Shown: positions 25,474-35,074, counted from the stretch's first letter. The stretch is 64,000 nucleotides of DNA from Pirellula sp. SH-Sr6A (GCF_001610875.1 NZ_CP011272.1:4197988-4261987), one strand, 5' to 3'. Numbers and translations are program-made. The notes: generated from the sequence alone by a model not told the origin.

Positions 25474-26594
25474 CGGCGTGTCTGCGGTCGTTTCGAACAC
25501 AGCTCCCTTCGATCGGAATCGATCAGGAGGATGCCGCGCGTCTCGCGAGCAGTCTGGAGATCAGTTTGCGGTGGAATCATGCAATACCTGCTTTGTATCG
25601 AAAGTCGGGAGTCGGTCATCGTTACTCCGTTTTGCTTCATGATCAAGCCGAATCGGATTCAGTTCCCCAGGACTTCTATTTACCTAGGGCCGAATCGACG
25701 AATGGCCCATCGACTAGTCAACGCATGGCAGCCTATGAACAGTTCGCGCCTCCGTTGTTGGAAGCTGCGTGTCGAAACGCGATGGAAGATGCCGGTATCC
25801 ATCCCACGGAAATACACAACTTGATCACAGTTTCGTGCACTGGATTTTGCGCGCCTGGTATCGATCATCGGCTTATGGGTGCGATCGGAATGAGTCCCCA
25901 CATTCACCGAACGCACGTTGGGTTTATGGGGTGCCACGGTATGATCAACGGAATGCGAACAGCGGATGCGATTGTTCGAGCCGATCCGAACGCGATTGCG
26001 CTCGTCGGCGCCGTCGAACTTTGTAGCCTTCATCAGCAATACACGGACGACCCACAGCAACTCGTCGCCAATGCGTTGTTTGCGGATGGAGCAGCAGGAG
26101 TAATGGTGGTCCATCGTAATCACGCCGTGACGGCCGCTGACAAGGGGTGGGAGATTTTATCGACCCATTCGATTTGGATTCCTGATACCGATCGAGCCAT
26201 GTCGTGGAAGATCAGCGACCATGGATTTGTCATGCAGCTTTCCCCCGAAGTGCCAAGCGTACTCCGAAACAGCTTGCATGAACCGGTTTCCCATTGGCTT
26301 TCTTCGCACGGACTGTCGATCGAGCAGATCGATCACTGGGCAATCCACCCAGGAGGCCCTCGCATTTTGGATGCTTGCGAGGCCGCTTTTCGATTGCCGG
26401 CCAGCAAGGTGGAGGACTCGCGAGCAGTCCTTCGGGAATGCGGAAACATGTCTTCCCCAACCGTGATTTTCATTCTCGAACGAATCACCGCTGGCTTGGA
26501 TCCCGCTTCTACCTCCCCGGTTTATTGTCTTATGATTGCGTTCGGCCCTGGGCTTCATGCGGAGCTCATGCTTCTCCGAAAGGTTCCCGGCTAA
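25470..26594 (+). CDS. Type III polyketide synthase (chalcone/alkylresorcinol synthase family)
   Basis: 374 residues from ATG 25470-25472, chosen for the 4-bp overlap with the flavoprotein stop; the open frame runs upstream to 25293. The catalytic triad is C155 (GFMGCHGMIN), H293 (WAIHPGGPRI) and N326 (RECGNMSSPT). SCTGF (122-126) and the FGPG loop near the C-terminus complete the family pattern. The length is standard. These homodimeric cytosolic enzymes extend a CoA starter with malonyl-CoA and cyclise it to resorcinols, pyrones or similar. Partners in the operon are an exporter, a methyltransferase and a flavoprotein. The starter is unknown; a fatty acyl chain would suit the YceI and MMPL neighbours. 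Confidence 0.93.
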   Translation: MTACLRSFRTQLPSIGIDQEDAARLASSLEISLRWNHAIPALYRKSGVGHRYSVLLHDQAESDSVPQDFYLPRAESTNGPSTSQRMAAYEQFAPPLLEAACRNAMEDAGIHPTEIHNLITVSCTGFCAPGIDHRLMGAIGMSPHIHRTHVGFMGCHGMINGMRTADAIVRADPNAIALVGAVELCSLHQQYTDDPQQLVANALFADGAAGVMVVHRNHAVTAADKGWEILSTHSIWIPDTDRAMSWKISDHGFVMQLSPEVPSVLRNSLHEPVSHWLSSHGLSIEQIDHWAIHPGGPRILDACEAAFRLPASKVEDSRAVLRECGNMSSPTVIFILERITAGLDPASTSPVYCLMIAFGPGLHAELMLLRKVPG

Positions 26595-27451
26595 CGCAAG
26601 CTCTTATTTTTTCGGACGTAAGGTTTTTGGATGGGAACGAGGAGTTCTCCTTGGAAGGTTTCGCAGATCGAAAGCCTTCTCAAACCAATTTTGACGTATT
26701 CGCCCGATTGTTCGATTCCGATCGATCGGCGTCCCAAGCGTTTTGCGACGGCGCTCGCGGTGAAGGTCCCAGAGAACAGATCGAGAATGCAATCTCCAGG
26801 ATGACTGCTAGCGAGAAGCATCCGTTCCAAAAGTGCTTCCGGTTTCTGAGTTGGGTGATGTTCGTATTCGTTCATACGATAGCGAACACGGGGGAACTCC
26901 CAAACGTTCCCTGGAACTTTAGAGCTATTGTAGGGAACGGGGGGAGATTTGCGATAATCGATCAAGCGTCGGACCGAGCCCGTGGGGGCATCCACACGTA
27001 CCGCATCGGCGTTGAAGGTGTATTGATTCGGATTCATAACACAGTGCAATATCGGTTCGTACATCGAACCGAATTTCCGCTTCGCTTGAACTCCCGAGCT
27101 ATCGTAATGCCACACGATTCTCGCCAGCACTGTGGATCGCTTGCGGAGAAACAAATCGAGATACGGCATCGCTTGTGTGCTGGACATGACGTAGAGCGAT
27201 CCTGTTGGCTTTAGTTTTCGGAGCCCGAGTGCCAGCCATTGATAGCACCAATCCGCGTAGGCTTCGTCGGATTCCCAACGGTCCAAAAACGAATCGTATT
27301 GCTTGCCGATGTTATAGGGTGGGTCCGCGAAAAGAAGATCGATGGATTGATCGGGAACACACTCCTCCATGACTTTCAGGACATCTCCCCAATAGATGGC
27401 ATGCTCCTCGTCTCGGCTGAATCGTTCGATGGTCTTGTGATCATCCCGCAA
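26591..27451 (-). CDS. yhdJ: Beta-class DNA adenine methyltransferase, YhdJ-like
   Basis: 286 residues. Motif IV is LLFADPPYNIGKQYD (DPPY at 43-46) and motif I comes later as DLFSGTFTASAVAK, the beta-class order. VWHYDSSGVQAKRKFGSMYE, DYRKSPPVPYNSSKVPGN and HHPTQKPEALLERM match E. coli YhdJ (M.EcoKII) closely along the length. YhdJ modifies the second A of ATGCAT. No restriction endonuclease gene lies beside it, so it is an orphan methyltransferase. The gene ends convergently with the type III PKS, sharing 4 bp (CTAA). Specificity is inferred from similarity only. Confidence 0.9.
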   Translation of the reverse strand: MRDDHKTIERFSRDEEHAIYWGDVLKVMEECVPDQSIDLLFADPPYNIGKQYDSFLDRWESDEAYADWCYQWLALGLRKLKPTGSLYVMSSTQAMPYLDLFLRKRSTVLARIVWHYDSSGVQAKRKFGSMYEPILHCVMNPNQYTFNADAVRVDAPTGSVRRLIDYRKSPPVPYNSSKVPGNVWEFPRVRYRMNEYEHHPTQKPEALLERMLLASSHPGDCILDLFSGTFTASAVAKRLGRRSIGIEQSGEYVKIGLRRLSICETFQGELLVPIQKPYVRKNKSLR

Positions 27452-27641
27452 AGTGAGTGCTCCTCAATTGCCTCGCCAGACTAGCGAGTGATGGAGATGG
27501 TATTCCATAGGAATCATCGGCCATAGTCATGTGGTTGAATCGTTCTCCATGTCGCGCACTCCTTGGCGACACGCGGTTATGATAGCCTCCCGCCCAAACA
27601 AAACAACGATCGAAAATGCTGCAGAGCGGCTGGAGGATGAA

Positions 27642-28724
27642 ATGGCCATCGAATGGGAATGGGATTCAATCCAAGGAGATTTTCGCACTTGGTTTGGCGA
27701 AGGAGCAAAGCGAGGAGCGTCGGATCTTCACCTGATCGCGGACTATCCACCCATGCTTCGAACTTTTGGAAAGCTAGTCCCGATCGAAAATGTATCGCTC
27801 ACAGAAGAGCGGATTCTCGATGCCCTCCGACCTATCGTCACCGACGAGAAGCTGACGCGAATGGCCTCTGTTAAGAATTGCGATCTTGCTATCGCAGTTC
27901 GATTCGATGAAGAAACGATTCGATTGCGGATCAATCTCTTCTTGAGTAACGGAAAGGTCGGTGCATGCATTCGTTTCATTCCAGATCAAATCCCTAGCTT
28001 TTCTTGGGCATCGTTCCCCGAAGATATTGCACGTCGATTGATTGAGTTTCCCCATGGATTGGTTCTGTTTGCCGGGATTACAGGGGCGGGAAAGAGCACT
28101 TCGCTGGCGATGATTATCCAGCGATTGAATCGACAGGGTGGTTCCAGGATCGTCACGATTGAAGACCCGATCGAGTATCGGTTTCCCGTTTGTCCCGCTT
28201 CCTTGGTGACGCAACGGGAAATAGGGACCGATGTGGAGACGTTTCATGACGGTTTGAAGTATGGGCTTCGGCAAGACCCCGACGTGATCTTGGTCGGTGA
28301 AATTCGAGATCAAGAAACAGCGAAGATGGCGTTGAGCGCTGCCGAGACGGGGCATTTGGTCTTTTCCACCTTGCATACACGCGACGCGAAGGGGGCGATC
28401 TCCCGTTATGCGGATTTCTTTCCGCAGTCGGTACAGAATGAAGTCCGATCGCAGTTGGCTTCTTCGCTCCGCGCTGTCATTTGCCAGCGATTGATCGAGA
28501 GCGTTACTCCGAACGAAAAACAAGAGCTTGCGCTGGAGATTCTCTTCAACAACGCGCCGATCGGCGCAGCGATCCGAAATGGAAAGCTCGAAAGTGTCGA
28601 CAACTACATACTCACAGGTCGAAACGAAGGGATGGTCACCATGGACGAGTCCCTTCGCAGGTTGGTAGCTGGCGGTTTGGTCCGTAAAGAAGTTGCCGAG
28701 CTATGGATGGTCGATCGATCGTAG
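27642..28724 (+). CDS. PilT/VirB11-like secretion ATPase, type IV pilus retraction type
   Basis: 360 residues from ATG 27642, which has GGAGG five bases before it; the open frame starts at GTG 27531. Landmarks: GASDLHLIADYPP, Walker A GITGAGKSTSLA, VTIEDPIEYRF (Asp box), QDPDVILVGEIRDQETAKMA (Walker B) and the His box TGHLVFSTLHTRDA. A PilT-like AIRNGKLESVDNYI segment follows near the end. PilT depolymerises type IV pili at the inner membrane. No other pilus gene is nearby, so it could also serve another surface system. The pilT name is withheld for that reason. Confidence 0.88.
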   Translation: MAIEWEWDSIQGDFRTWFGEGAKRGASDLHLIADYPPMLRTFGKLVPIENVSLTEERILDALRPIVTDEKLTRMASVKNCDLAIAVRFDEETIRLRINLFLSNGKVGACIRFIPDQIPSFSWASFPEDIARRLIEFPHGLVLFAGITGAGKSTSLAMIIQRLNRQGGSRIVTIEDPIEYRFPVCPASLVTQREIGTDVETFHDGLKYGLRQDPDVILVGEIRDQETAKMALSAAETGHLVFSTLHTRDAKGAISRYADFFPQSVQNEVRSQLASSLRAVICQRLIESVTPNEKQELALEILFNNAPIGAAIRNGKLESVDNYILTGRNEGMVTMDESLRRLVAGGLVRKEVAELWMVDRS

Positions 28725-28760
28725 GGCGAGATCTTATCAAGACATCCCAGAGTGGCAGTG

Positions 28761-30842
28761 CTAGATTTTGGTCGCAGGGCGCTTGGGAGGTGGTGGTTTA
28801 AGCATGCGAGCTTCGTCGTCGCGTGCGGGAGGTGGCGGATTGTTATTGGCGGGACGGTTATTGTTGCGTGGGGGCGGATTCAGATCGGTGAAGCTCTCTT
28901 CCCATTCCCAGCCGACGCGATGATCGAGTTCACGCGAAGCGAGGAGTGCCCAGGGGGTACCGGGGTGTTGATCGACGACTCCTTGCAATAGTTCGCGAGC
29001 CAGTTTCGCTTCCTTTTCCAATTTACTATCGCCACCCACGGAGTCGCTCGGTTTGAGATTCCATGTGTTGCTCTCCTTCTGTTCGAAAGGCATTCCTCGT
29101 TTCGCTTTGGCCAGCATCGCGTTGTAGGATTCTGCGCGGACTTTGGCGGCGAGGGCAGTGCCATAGGAGAGGTCGAAGCTCGCCAGCCATCTCGGCGAGG
29201 TCTCGCGGGATCGGAATTTTTCGCCTTCTGCAAGCATGGCGCACATTTGAAAAAGTTCCGGCGCGAGTCTCGCGGACTCTTGTTGGGCGAGGGTGAGATC
29301 GCGTATGAAGGTCGCTTCTTCTCGTTTGATGAAGACTTGTTTAGGTTTGTCGAGTGTGCCGACGCGTGAAAGCTTAGCCGCTTGAACCAATGCGGCGCGC
29401 AGCGGGCTCTTTTTGATGCGGTTCATGTATTCGGAGTCAGACAAGTAATCGGGGCGGTAGGCCTCCATAACATCGGGGGAGAAGAAGTAGCTCATTCGCG
29501 ATGCAAAGGCTTCCACGTCGCTTGCTTGCACGCGCTGTCCCACTTTTCGATTCGGGTGGATCGAGAAATAGATACCACCTGTTTCGTAGCACATGCGTGA
29601 GAGAGCGTAGGGACCGAACCCCGAGTCGATGACCGGTTCCTCGTAGTAATTGTCTTGGTAGCCGAGTTGGACGCGTTCGGGAACGAGTGTCTCGGGTCCT
29701 TGATCGACTTGCCGCCAGTCGGGCGTCTGATCGTATTTGGGATCTGGGTCGACGAATTTGATGTAAGTGAATTCGCGGCCAAACGGGGCGGGAACACCGA
29801 GGACGTGGGATTGGATTCCGAATTTCCTGCACAGCGCGATCGCTTCGTCTGCTGCAGCCGCGTCGTCGCCCCGTTCGTCGGTGATCGTGATGAGGACTAC
29901 GTTGCGTTCTGGGTCATCGGGACCGCGGGAGACTCGCATGGTTTTGTACTTGTCCGCGACGGTTTTGACCGCGGTAAAGACCATTTCGACTCCTGATTCA
30001 TCGACTTCGATCCCCTCGATTGCCTCACGGATTTCGCCCAAGTCTGCCGTGGGATTCTTCGTGAGGAATTTAACGTCCTGTCCGAACGAAACGATTCCTG
30101 TCAGAAGGGGTTGGCTCAGGTCGACGCCAGCGGATCTCTTTTTCTTTTCTTCTTGAACGATTCCAAGTTCTTCGTAGATGCGATCGAATCGGTTGCGAAT
30201 TTCATCGCGTCGTTTCGCCATGGAGACGGAGCTATCGAACAACCAGACCACGAGTGTCGGGCGTTGCTCGATCGCTTGCAGGAGTTCGTAGGTGATTCGG
30301 TCGACGGCTCCATCGGTCCCTGTGACTCCCACTCCGGTCATACCCTTGACCGCGTTGGGGGCTTCGGTGATGCCGATTGCTTTTTGGATATCGATCGACA
30401 CGTTCAATTCTCCGGTTGGAATGGATACGTCGATAGGCGTCGATGGAAGCTCGGAGATTGTTGCTAAGGAGGCTGCGGTGGAGAGAGCCATATCGGCAAG
30501 CCCTTCCGAATTTGCCCCTATCTCTTCGGAGGGGGCTTCGGAGTAGGCCAAGTCACTGACGACATCGAGAAGAGGGGGTTCGATTTCCGTCGGAGTCGAC
30601 TGGATGAGAATTTGCAGTACTTCTGGCTGCGTGACGACGGTAAACGAGGCCAAACCGACGATCACGGCGACATGGACCAGCATGCTCACCAAGAAGGATT
30701 TTGTGTCCGCATCGACCCAGCTACCGGACTCCTCGTCTCCCCCATCCTCTTCGAGACCTTCCGTGCCCATTTCCGCTGCGGGAGCGGGCTGGAGATCAGT
30801 TGGTGGGTTGGAGTCGGTGTGATCCTTTGGTCGTCGTAGCAT
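28761..30842 (-). CDS. VWA-domain membrane protein, planctomycete type
   Basis: 693 residues. An acidic cytoplasmic N-terminus is followed by one membrane segment (about 49-70) and a long extracytoplasmic part. The von Willebrand A domain begins with LVVWLFDSSVSMAK and an intact DxSxS metal site (D203, S205, S207). The C-terminal region is helical and ends in a proline/asparagine-rich tail (NNNRPANNNPPPPARD). VWA proteins of this build are usual in planctomycetes; the ligand is unknown. It stands alone, convergent with the PilT-like gene. The flanking 389-bp upstream region contains no gene. Confidence 0.82.
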   Translation of the reverse strand: MLRRPKDHTDSNPPTDLQPAPAAEMGTEGLEEDGGDEESGSWVDADTKSFLVSMLVHVAVIVGLASFTVVTQPEVLQILIQSTPTEIEPPLLDVVSDLAYSEAPSEEIGANSEGLADMALSTAASLATISELPSTPIDVSIPTGELNVSIDIQKAIGITEAPNAVKGMTGVGVTGTDGAVDRITYELLQAIEQRPTLVVWLFDSSVSMAKRRDEIRNRFDRIYEELGIVQEEKKKRSAGVDLSQPLLTGIVSFGQDVKFLTKNPTADLGEIREAIEGIEVDESGVEMVFTAVKTVADKYKTMRVSRGPDDPERNVVLITITDERGDDAAAADEAIALCRKFGIQSHVLGVPAPFGREFTYIKFVDPDPKYDQTPDWRQVDQGPETLVPERVQLGYQDNYYEEPVIDSGFGPYALSRMCYETGGIYFSIHPNRKVGQRVQASDVEAFASRMSYFFSPDVMEAYRPDYLSDSEYMNRIKKSPLRAALVQAAKLSRVGTLDKPKQVFIKREEATFIRDLTLAQQESARLAPELFQMCAMLAEGEKFRSRETSPRWLASFDLSYGTALAAKVRAESYNAMLAKAKRGMPFEQKESNTWNLKPSDSVGGDSKLEKEAKLARELLQGVVDQHPGTPWALLASRELDHRVGWEWEESFTDLNPPPRNNNRPANNNPPPPARDDEARMLKPPPPKRPATKI

Positions 30843-31231
30843 GGTTTTTGCGTTTCAGAACTGATGGGACCTTAGGGGGAACCGATTTTGGGGGGCGAAC
30901 CCACTAGTCGTTGCCGAGCTTTTTTATTCTCCCGTCTCCGCCGAGTACGTTCAACGATTTAAGGTCTTGGAGCGTAGCAAAAATACTCACTTTTTACGGG
31001 GAGTCCCGAAAATCGCTCGATTCCAACGTCAAGGCGGCAGTTCGGTCCAGCGAGCGATGTTGAAAGCCCCCTAAAAAAAGTGGTAGGGAAGGTGCTGAAA
31101 GTGGTCGTGATTTGGGTAATCTGGAAAAGGATTTCAGCCTGGAGTGGCGAGAACGTATGGAAATGGATTGAAGGTCGATAATGGTTTTGCCGTGATTCTT
31201 CCTTTGCGGAACTTTTTTCCGGACCGATACC
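30843..31231. other. Intergenic region, divergent promoters expected
   Basis: The 389 bp lie between the divergent VWA and desaturase genes. The open frames here are antisense shadows with no family features. I see no repeat, RNA gene or strong hairpin. Promoters for both genes must lie here, but no clear boxes stand out. Confidence 0.5.
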
Positions 31232-32353
31232 ATGGAACTCACTTCGCTCGAGACGCCCAAGTTTTCCATCCGACAAGCGAAAGAGCTTGTGAAAGACCTC
31301 CATAGGCCCGTGCCTTGGGTTTTTTGGACCGATTTTTTGGTGACTATTATCGCGGGTCACGCGTGCTTTTCGCTGAATGTGAATTCTTGGAGGTGGCTCG
31401 ACCTCTCATCCCCGGTTTCGTGGGCAATCCAGGCTGGATTGTTTGCGGCCAATGTCTTGCTGTACCTCCGGGCCGCGATGTTCACCCACGAGTTGGTTCA
31501 TTTGCCCAAGGAAGGCTGGACAGCGTTTCGGATCGTGTGGAACGCTTTGTGCGGGATTCCCTTTATGATTCCTTCATTCACTTACTACCCCCACATCGAC
31601 CATCACCGCAGGAAGTCCTATGGAACGGAAGAGGACGCGGAGTATCTGAATTTGAGCCATCAACCCCCGAGCGCCATTGTCTGGTACATGCTCGGCACAT
31701 TGGTCACGCCGTTTGTCGCTTTGATCCGTTGGGGAATACTCACTCCCATCGCTTGGGTTTATCCGTCTGTGCGCCAATGGACGTTCGCGCGTGCCTCGAC
31801 GATGGTTATGGATATCAGTTATGTCCGCCCTGAGGCGGGCGAGAAAGTCTACCGAATCATGCGGTTGCAAGAGGTCGCTTGCCTCGCAATTGCGTGGTTC
31901 ATCTTGTTGCATGGCCCTGTGATTGCTGGGACTTGGTGGGATCCCTTTTGGTTCTATGCGTACGCGGTAAGCGTTTCCATGATTGTCATGAACAATGTCC
32001 GAACGCTCGGTGCGCACCGTTGGACGGGGGAAGGGTCCGAGCTTTCCTTTGAGCAGCAGCTATTAGATTCGTGCGATTATCCATACAGCCCTTGGTTCAC
32101 CGAATTATGGGGCCCGACGGGAACGCGTTATCATGCGACCCATCACCTTTTCCCGAGCATTCCTTACCATAATTTGGGGAAAGCCCACCGAAGTCTGATG
32201 GCGGGGCTTCCTGCGGACAGCATCTTCCGAGAGACGGTCAAGAAGAGTTTGATCGCTGAGATTGCGGGGCTTTGGAAACGGAGTGCTGCATCGCAGCAGT
32301 CCCGTCCCAAAGTCACAGGTTCTCGTTCTGGGGGCTTATCGCAAGCTGCGTAG
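31232..32353 (+). CDS. Membrane fatty acid desaturase family protein
   Basis: 373 residues with about four membrane segments. The three histidine clusters of diiron desaturases are present: HELVH (86-90), HIDHHRR (121-127) and HATHHLFP near 308, with the last in the usual HxxHH context. The family inserts double bonds or hydroxyl groups into acyl chains, sterols or carotenoids in the membrane with O2. It is a single gene followed after 49 bp by a kinase gene in the same direction. Acyl desaturase is the simplest reading. Confidence 0.87.
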   Translation: MELTSLETPKFSIRQAKELVKDLHRPVPWVFWTDFLVTIIAGHACFSLNVNSWRWLDLSSPVSWAIQAGLFAANVLLYLRAAMFTHELVHLPKEGWTAFRIVWNALCGIPFMIPSFTYYPHIDHHRRKSYGTEEDAEYLNLSHQPPSAIVWYMLGTLVTPFVALIRWGILTPIAWVYPSVRQWTFARASTMVMDISYVRPEAGEKVYRIMRLQEVACLAIAWFILLHGPVIAGTWWDPFWFYAYAVSVSMIVMNNVRTLGAHRWTGEGSELSFEQQLLDSCDYPYSPWFTELWGPTGTRYHATHHLFPSIPYHNLGKAHRSLMAGLPADSIFRETVKKSLIAEIAGLWKRSAASQQSRPKVTGSRSGGLSQAA

Positions 32354-32402
32354 CGATTGCAAAACGACTGCAAAATATCCGGGCTCCGAGTAAACTTGGG
32401 GC

Positions 32403-33974
32403 ATGGACCCCACCGAAACCGCCGATCTCACTCCGCACATCGCAGCGCAACGCAATCTGCTTTATCGCTGCGTATGCGGAACGGAGTTTCGGGTCGATCT
32501 GAATTTGGGTGGCAGGTGCCCTGACTGCCAAAGGCACGTGCAGCCGGAAGCGTTGAAGACGGCGATGAGCGCGACGGTCTCTATCACCGGCTTGGAGGAG
32601 CCCTCCCATCTCAGTTGTTTTGATTTAAGCGAATCCGACGAGCTGCCCCAAGATCATTACGGGCATTTTCGACTTGACCGAAAGCTCGGTGTGGGAGGGA
32701 TGGGTTCGGTTTATCGAGCGCTCGATACGTCCCTTCAACGTTTCGTTGCTGTGAAGGTCATGCGGCAGCCAAACCAAACCGTCGACTCGCGGGTGGCTGC
32801 TATCCTGCGCGAAGCGATTGCTCAGGCTCGGCTGAACCATCCCAATGTCGTGACAATCTATTACGTCGGGCGCGAGGGAGAAGAGCCTTTTCTCGCGATG
32901 GAGTTATTGCCCGGACCTACGTTGGCCGAGAAGTTGAAACAGGACGGCAAGATTCCTTACGCAGACGCGATCCGATACGGTATCCAGGTTGTATCGGCAT
33001 TGGATCACGCGTCGCAATTCGGGATCGTGCATGGAGACATCAAGCCGGCAAATCTCTTGCTTACCTTGGACAACAATATCAAGCTTTCCGATTTCGGACT
33101 TTCGAGTAATACGACCTCTGAGAATCGCACCGAATCGGTCTCTGGAACCCCGGCCTACTTCGCCCCCGAGTTGTTGCAGTGTTCCAACACGATCCAGTCT
33201 GACATGTACGCACTGGGGGTGACTCTTTTTGAGCTGGTCTTTGGAAGGACACCTTTTGCTTTGCAAGGGGATACGGTGCGCGAGCGTTTGAGCACCCATA
33301 TCACTGCCACCATCGATTTCCCTCAAGTGTGGCCGAATCAAATCCCTCGAGAGTTCGCATCTGTTGTCCTTCGACTTCTCGCGAAGAAGCCGGAGGATCG
33401 CTATCGCAGCTACGACGAGTTGCTGGAGGATTTGCAAGCGATCGAACCAGTGAGTACGACAACAGCAGGGATGGCATCCCGCGTGATGGCGTACTTGGTG
33501 GACCAACTTTTCCTACTCGTGTGCTTGCTACCATTCGCCATCGTCATTCTTCTGCTGCGGGATCGGGCGTTCAAGGCGTTTCAGTGGATGGTTCCGATCA
33601 TCGCATTTATTTCGCTCATCGTACCTGCGATCTATCTGACATTCATTTATCGCGGTTGGCGATCGATCGGAAGATATTTGTTTCAATTGCGAATTGTCGA
33701 GGAGAATGGACTGACACCTCGTCGAGAACAGATGGTGACCCGCGAAGTGCTCCGCAATGCGATTTCGTGGATTGGGCCTTTGGTGATTTATCTGACTCTC
33801 TATTATGAGGGAATTGGCAGGTGGCCCGATTTGGCCTTAGTCCTATTTGTGGCTACCGATGCTGCCTTGGCGATTTTCCGAAAGGATCGTCAATCCCTTC
33901 ATGATTACTTGTCGAGAACGCGCGTCGTGCTCGCCACTGAGAAACAACACTCTAACCAACTTCACAGGTCATGA
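32403..33974 (+). CDS. Ser/Thr kinase with N-terminal zinc ribbon and C-terminal RDD membrane domain
   Basis: 523 residues. The N-terminal zinc-ribbon-like segment has CVCG (23-26) and CPDC (39-42). The kinase domain (about 88-345) has GVGGMGSVY, K118, an APE-like APEL and D230 in SDFGLS. The catalytic loop reads HGDIKPAN: D212 is present but the arginine of HRD is replaced by Gly, so it is a non-RD kinase. The C-terminal part has an RDD family domain (RVMAYLVDQLFLLV; several membrane segments; GRYLFQLRIV). It overlaps aroB by 4 bp (ATGA), so the two are translated together. An unusual domain set; function unknown. Confidence 0.88.
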   Translation: MDPTETADLTPHIAAQRNLLYRCVCGTEFRVDLNLGGRCPDCQRHVQPEALKTAMSATVSITGLEEPSHLSCFDLSESDELPQDHYGHFRLDRKLGVGGMGSVYRALDTSLQRFVAVKVMRQPNQTVDSRVAAILREAIAQARLNHPNVVTIYYVGREGEEPFLAMELLPGPTLAEKLKQDGKIPYADAIRYGIQVVSALDHASQFGIVHGDIKPANLLLTLDNNIKLSDFGLSSNTTSENRTESVSGTPAYFAPELLQCSNTIQSDMYALGVTLFELVFGRTPFALQGDTVRERLSTHITATIDFPQVWPNQIPREFASVVLRLLAKKPEDRYRSYDELLEDLQAIEPVSTTTAGMASRVMAYLVDQLFLLVCLLPFAIVILLLRDRAFKAFQWMVPIIAFISLIVPAIYLTFIYRGWRSIGRYLFQLRIVEENGLTPRREQMVTREVLRNAISWIGPLVIYLTLYYEGIGRWPDLALVLFVATDAALAIFRKDRQSLHDYLSRTRVVLATEKQHSNQLHRS

Positions 33975-35062
33975 CAAAATCGGTCCGAGTGGACTTGCAA
34001 GAACGAAGCTACAGCATTTGGATCGGTACCGGTCAATGGGAAGAGAACCTGCAGCGATGTTTGGATTCCTTGGAATCCCTACAGCATGCTTTCTTGATTT
34101 GGGACGAGCATCTCGATTCATTGCGAGAAGCCTTTACCGATCGACTTGCTAGTCGTAGTATCCGCGTGCAGGGCTATCGAGTGGCCAGCGGTGAAGGAAG
34201 CAAATCCGTCGCATCCCTGTCGTCCATATGGGAGGCAATGTTAGCTGCTCGAATGGATCGCAAATCCGTGGTGATTGCGATCGGCGGGGGAGTGGTGGGC
34301 GATTTAGCTGGGTTTGCCGCGGCGACCTACATGCGAGGCGTTCGATTCTTTCAGGTGCCCACGACGCTCTTGGCGATGGTCGATAGCAGCGTCGGTGGGA
34401 AAACCGGCATCAATCTTCCGCAATCCAAAAATGCAATCGGTGCATTCTGGCAGCCCCATGCAGTTCTTATCGATACAACCGTGTTGCAATCTTTGCCAGA
34501 AAGAGAATTTCGCAGCGGAATCGCGGAGATCGTCAAATACGGAGTCATCCTCGATCCGGAGCTGTTCCAGTGGATAGAACAAAACGTTGCACCTATCCTG
34601 AGCCGGGAATCACAGGCGATGGAGAAACTGATTCAACGTTCGTGCGAGTTGAAGGCCCAAGTGGTATCGAGCGATGAGCGTGAAACGACGGGACTAAGAG
34701 CCGTCCTCAATTACGGTCATACGTTTGGCCACGCCATCGAGGCCATCACCACCTATGGTAAGTATTTGCATGGAGAGGCGATTTCCATCGGGATGACGAT
34801 GGCCGGGTGGCTGGCTGCCGAACACAACCTCTGGCCGCGCGAATCGTGGGAGCGACAGACTCAGCTTTTAAAACGTCTGGAGTTGCCCACCCGATGCGAG
34901 CCAGGAATGGACTGCGAAGCAATTTTATCGGCGATGCAATCGGACAAGAAAAATGAGCATGGAGTACTGACCCTTATTCTCCCCGTGAAAATCGGGGAAG
35001 TTCGCTCGGTCAAGCATATGGGTGCGGACGAGGTGCGACGGGCTATTGAAGCATTTCTCTAG
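33971..35062 (+). CDS. aroB: 3-dehydroquinate synthase
   Basis: 363 residues, normal length. AroB converts DAHP to 3-dehydroquinate, step two of the shikimate pathway, in the cytosol with NAD and a divalent metal. Landmarks: IAIGGGVVGDLAGFAAATYM (nucleotide binding), PTTLLAMVDSSVGGKTGIN (substrate site), REFRSGIAEIVKYG and LNYGHTFGHAIE with the metal-binding His residues. Its start overlaps the kinase stop. An aromatic-pathway enzyme coupled to a membrane kinase gene is an unusual pairing, perhaps only economical packing. Confidence 0.96.
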   Translation: MTKSVRVDLQERSYSIWIGTGQWEENLQRCLDSLESLQHAFLIWDEHLDSLREAFTDRLASRSIRVQGYRVASGEGSKSVASLSSIWEAMLAARMDRKSVVIAIGGGVVGDLAGFAAATYMRGVRFFQVPTTLLAMVDSSVGGKTGINLPQSKNAIGAFWQPHAVLIDTTVLQSLPEREFRSGIAEIVKYGVILDPELFQWIEQNVAPILSRESQAMEKLIQRSCELKAQVVSSDERETTGLRAVLNYGHTFGHAIEAITTYGKYLHGEAISIGMTMAGWLAAEHNLWPRESWERQTQLLKRLELPTRCEPGMDCEAILSAMQSDKKNEHGVLTLILPVKIGEVRSVKHMGADEVRRAIEAFL

Positions 35063-35074
35063 TGGTACCGCGGT

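Noticed and set aside
26294-27214. A long plus-strand open frame across the PKS end and the methyltransferase
   Set aside because: It is antisense to the YhdJ-like gene and runs across the end of the PKS gene in another frame; no family features.
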